A stretch of DNA of 64,000 bases from Thalassospira indica. Its GTDB lineage: Bacteria; Pseudomonadota; Alphaproteobacteria; Rhodospirillales; Thalassospiraceae. A model generated the notes under the pieces. The model was not told the DNA's origin, made no database searches, and saw only the letters and a list, made by a program, of their open reading frames with translations. The position numbers and the translations under genes are program-made. The DNA lies in the NCBI RefSeq assembly GCF_003403095.1, contig NZ_CP031555.1, forward strand, positions 3,908,001 through 3,972,000. The letters run 5' to 3'. Shown one piece after another: positions 61,953 to 64,000 of the stretch (position 1 is its first letter; every line of letters starts with the position of its first letter).

Positions 61953-63304
61953 TATGCGTTCTCCTGACGGGTAAGTTGTGATTTCAACCAGTTGGCGGTT
62001 CGCATCAACCGCGCGTCATCGCCCACCCGACCAACAAGCTGAACCCCCATCGGCATGCCGTTTTGCGACCATAAAAGCGGGATGGTCACGGCAGGCGTGC
62101 CGCAGAATGTCCAAAGCCCGTTAAAGATCGGGTTGCCGGTGGTCTGATGGTTGGCCGGCGCCGGGCCGGTGGCAGCAGGCGTAATGATCGCATCACAGCG
62201 ATTGAACACTTCCTCCAAACCGGCATTCAGCACCTTGCGCCAGTCAAGGGCGGCAAGATAATCGCGCGCCTTGACGTCATTGCCCTTGTCAATTGCCTCA
62301 AGGATTTCGGGCGAAAGATGTTCACGCCCGCGCTTTTCATACGCGTAATAATCCTTGGCCATTTCGGCAAAGTTGATGCGCGCGCGCAGGGCATTGGCAT
62401 CTTCAAACGCCTTGGGCAAAGGCGCCTCGAAACATTGATCGCCCAGCATTTCGGTAATTTCGCGAAACGCCTCGATGGTTTCTGCGTCCGCCACTTCGTC
62501 AAATTGCGGCGGCCGGACAAAGGCAAGCATCGGCGCAACCAAAGGATCACTTTTGGCAACATCAAAAAGTCGCGGCGTCGGGGATGGCTCGGTCGCCGGA
62601 TCCCCCGCGTCATAGCCAAACAGGCTTTCGGCCACCATCGCCGCCCCGGTGATCGAATTGGCAAACACACCGATGGTATCAAGGGTCGGGCTTTGGCTGA
62701 GCACCCCGGTGCGCGCAATCGCGCCAAATGTCGGCTTAAACCCGACCACCCCGCAAAATGACGCCGGGCGAATGACCGAGCCACCGGTTTGCGTCCCCAC
62801 CGCAAGCGGCACCATCGCTGCTGCCACGGCGGCGGCCGACCCGGCTGATGATCCACCGGGTGTATGATCCGGGTTATGCGGGTTGCGCGTTTTGGATGGA
62901 TGCATGAAGGCAAGTTCGGTCGAAACCGTCTTGCCCATGATAATCGCACCTGCCGCCTTAAGGCGCGAAACCAGAACCGCGTCCTCTTCCGGCACCCGCC
63001 CCTTGTCAAGGACGGTGCCGTTCTCTGTCGGGATTTTGGCGGTATCGATCACGTCTTTCAGGCCGACCGGCAATCCGTGCAGCGGCCCAATCGGGGCCCC
63101 TGATTGCCGTCTGGCATCAAGGGCACGCGCCTGGGCAATCGCATGATCACTGTCAAGCCACGCCCATGCCTGAACCTGCGGTTCGACCTCGGCAATGCGC
63201 GCCAGGCAGGCCTCGACATATTCGACCGCGCGCACCGCCCCGCTGGCAAGGCGGTCGCGCAGTTCGACAACATCAAGTGTCAGTAGCGGGTTGATGTTAC
63301 GCAT
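61952..63304 (-). CDS. Amidase (amidase signature family)
   Basis: This 450-residue enzyme has the Ser-Ser-Lys catalytic triad of the amidase signature family. The Lys is in GLPVGLKDVIDTAKI. The glycine/serine-rich loop is PGGSSAGSAAAVAAAMVPLA, and GTQTGGSVIRPASFCGVVGFKPT carries the second Ser. It could hydrolyse an amide, carbamate or nitrile product; the substrate is unclear. The gene starts 13 nt after a TRAP large-permease gene on the same strand, so an imported amide is a likely substrate. The TAATG junction couples it to the small membrane gene. Confidence 0.92.
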   Translation of the reverse strand: MRNINPLLTLDVVELRDRLASGAVRAVEYVEACLARIAEVEPQVQAWAWLDSDHAIAQARALDARRQSGAPIGPLHGLPVGLKDVIDTAKIPTENGTVLDKGRVPEEDAVLVSRLKAAGAIIMGKTVSTELAFMHPSKTRNPHNPDHTPGGSSAGSAAAVAAAMVPLAVGTQTGGSVIRPASFCGVVGFKPTFGAIARTGVLSQSPTLDTIGVFANSITGAAMVAESLFGYDAGDPATEPSPTPRLFDVAKSDPLVAPMLAFVRPPQFDEVADAETIEAFREITEMLGDQCFEAPLPKAFEDANALRARINFAEMAKDYYAYEKRGREHLSPEILEAIDKGNDVKARDYLAALDWRKVLNAGLEEVFNRCDAIITPAATGPAPANHQTTGNPIFNGLWTFCGTPAVTIPLLWSQNGMPMGVQLVGRVGDDARLMRTANWLKSQLTRQENA

Positions 63305-63316
63305 AAGGCACTCCCA

Positions 63317-64000
63317 TTATCGTGCGCCATAGAACAGGTCTGGCAAATGGAACACGATTTGCGGGAAGGTGTACATCAGAACCATGCTGACAATCACCAT
63401 GAACAGGAACGGCATGATCCCCTTGAAGATATCGGTCAACAATATCCCGCTGGGTGCCACCCCCTTCAGGTAATAGGCCGACATCGCCATCGGCGGCGTC
63501 AGGAACGAAGTCTGAAGGTTCAGTGCCACCAGTATCCCAAAGAACAGCGGATCAATATCAAACAGCGGCAGAAGCGGCAGGAAGATCGGCACAAAGATAA
63601 TGATGATCTCCGACCATTCCAGCGGCCAGCCCAGCAGGAAGATAATCAACTGTGCGAGCAACAGGAACTGAAGCGGTGTGAGGTCCAAGCCCCCGACAAA
63701 CTCGGCAATCACATGCTCCCCACCGAGATAGGAAAACACCGACGAGAAGGTATAGGACCCGACAAACAGCCAGCACACCATCGCCGAGGTCCGCACCGTC
63801 AGATAAACAGACTCGCGCAACCGGTCAAAGGTCAGCGCCCGATAGGCCGCCGCCAGCAACATCCCGCCAAGTGCGCCAATCGATGCCGCCTCGGTCGGGG
63901 TCGCCAGACCAAACAGGATTGATCCCAGCACCGCCAAAATCAGGAAGGCCAACGGGAAGAACGAGGTCGCCAGCATCCAAAGAACTTTCGGCAACGGCAC
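63317..64000 (-). CDS. TRAP transporter large permease (DctM type), 5' part outside window
   Basis: This is the C-terminal ~227 residues of a DctM-family large permease; the start codon lies beyond the right edge. Repeated hydrophobic helices and the motifs GLATPTEAASIGALGGMLLA and LLGWPLEWSEIIIIFVPIF are typical of the family, as is LVALNLQTSFLTPPMAMSAYYLKGVAP. The reading frame continues to the right edge without a stop. It is separate from UehC and sits upstream of the amidase gene, so it may import that enzyme's substrate. Confidence 0.92.
   Translation of the reverse strand: MPLPKVLWMLATSFFPLAFLILAVLGSILFGLATPTEAASIGALGGMLLAAAYRALTFDRLRESVYLTVRTSAMVCWLFVGSYTFSSVFSYLGGEHVIAEFVGGLDLTPLQFLLLAQLIIFLLGWPLEWSEIIIIFVPIFLPLLPLFDIDPLFFGILVALNLQTSFLTPPMAMSAYYLKGVAPSGILLTDIFKGIMPFLFMVIVSMVLMYTFPQIVFHLPDLFYGAR

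Noticed and set aside
1..64000. Prophage, integrative element, restriction or antiphage island
   Set aside because: No integrase, transposase, phage structural gene, att-like direct repeat at the tRNAs, or defence-family motif is visible. The window reads as core chromosome plus a catabolic locus.

Overview
The window looks like chromosomal DNA of a marine alphaproteobacterium, most likely Rhodospirillales and close to Thalassospira. The grounds are moderately high GC, dense short operons, TTG/GTG starts, several c-di-GMP proteins, a NaChBac-type sodium channel, and a full ectoine/hydroxyectoine catabolic locus. The genus is inferred from protein character only; no database was searched. I see no phage, insertion sequence, CRISPR array or plasmid signature.

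Positions 1-43 kb are mostly housekeeping and signalling genes in short units on both strands, many closed by intrinsic terminators. In order they are: htpG (partial), a CHASE3 chemoreceptor, dgt with a small membrane gene, a Pmp3 protein, an OmpA-type lipoprotein, an AsmA-like protein, xthA, a FAH-family enzyme, a cupin, a D-2-hydroxyacid dehydrogenase, an SH3 protein, a flagellin-like protein, a RumA/RlmD-type RNA methyltransferase, a degenerate GGDEF-EAL protein, mgtE, maeB, tRNA-Leu, lipB, a zinc-sensor (CZB) diguanylate cyclase, a winged-helix/RMF fusion, a DUF4169 protein, a coiled-coil lipoprotein, two tandem tRNA-Arg genes, a fasciclin protein, a double-ACT protein, an RTX protein, a membrane diguanylate cyclase, malyl-CoA lyase, two regulator/oxidoreductase divergent pairs (LysR/flavodoxin-fold and HxlR/MDR), GNAT, accA, a voltage-gated Na+ channel, an MBL hydrolase and an unusual ABC-cyclic nucleotide-binding fusion.

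Positions 43.6-57.8 kb hold the ectoine system. TRAP proteins UehA, UehB and UehC import ectoine and hydroxyectoine. EutA, EutB and EutC feed hydroxyectoine into the ectoine route. DoeA opens the ectoine ring and DoeB removes the acetyl group to give diaminobutyrate. DoeD (transaminase) and DoeC (dehydrogenase) lead to aspartate. EnuR (MocR type) and an Lrp/AsnC protein (DoeX) are the regulators. uehA is inverted and separated from uehBC by enuR, and a 16-bp palindrome lies upstream of both uehA/enuR and uehBC, making it a good EnuR operator candidate. Strong hairpins sit in the uehC-eutA and doeA-doeB gaps.

Positions 58-61.7 kb carry a four-gene, overlapping operon: an arylsulfotransferase-like beta-propeller, a small GPGAG membrane protein, a protein resembling the EMC3/DUF106 (Oxa1 superfamily) fold, and a PAPS-type sulfotransferase. 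This is the least explained unit here. The window ends with an amidase, a small membrane protein and the 3' part of a TRAP large permease gene on the minus strand.
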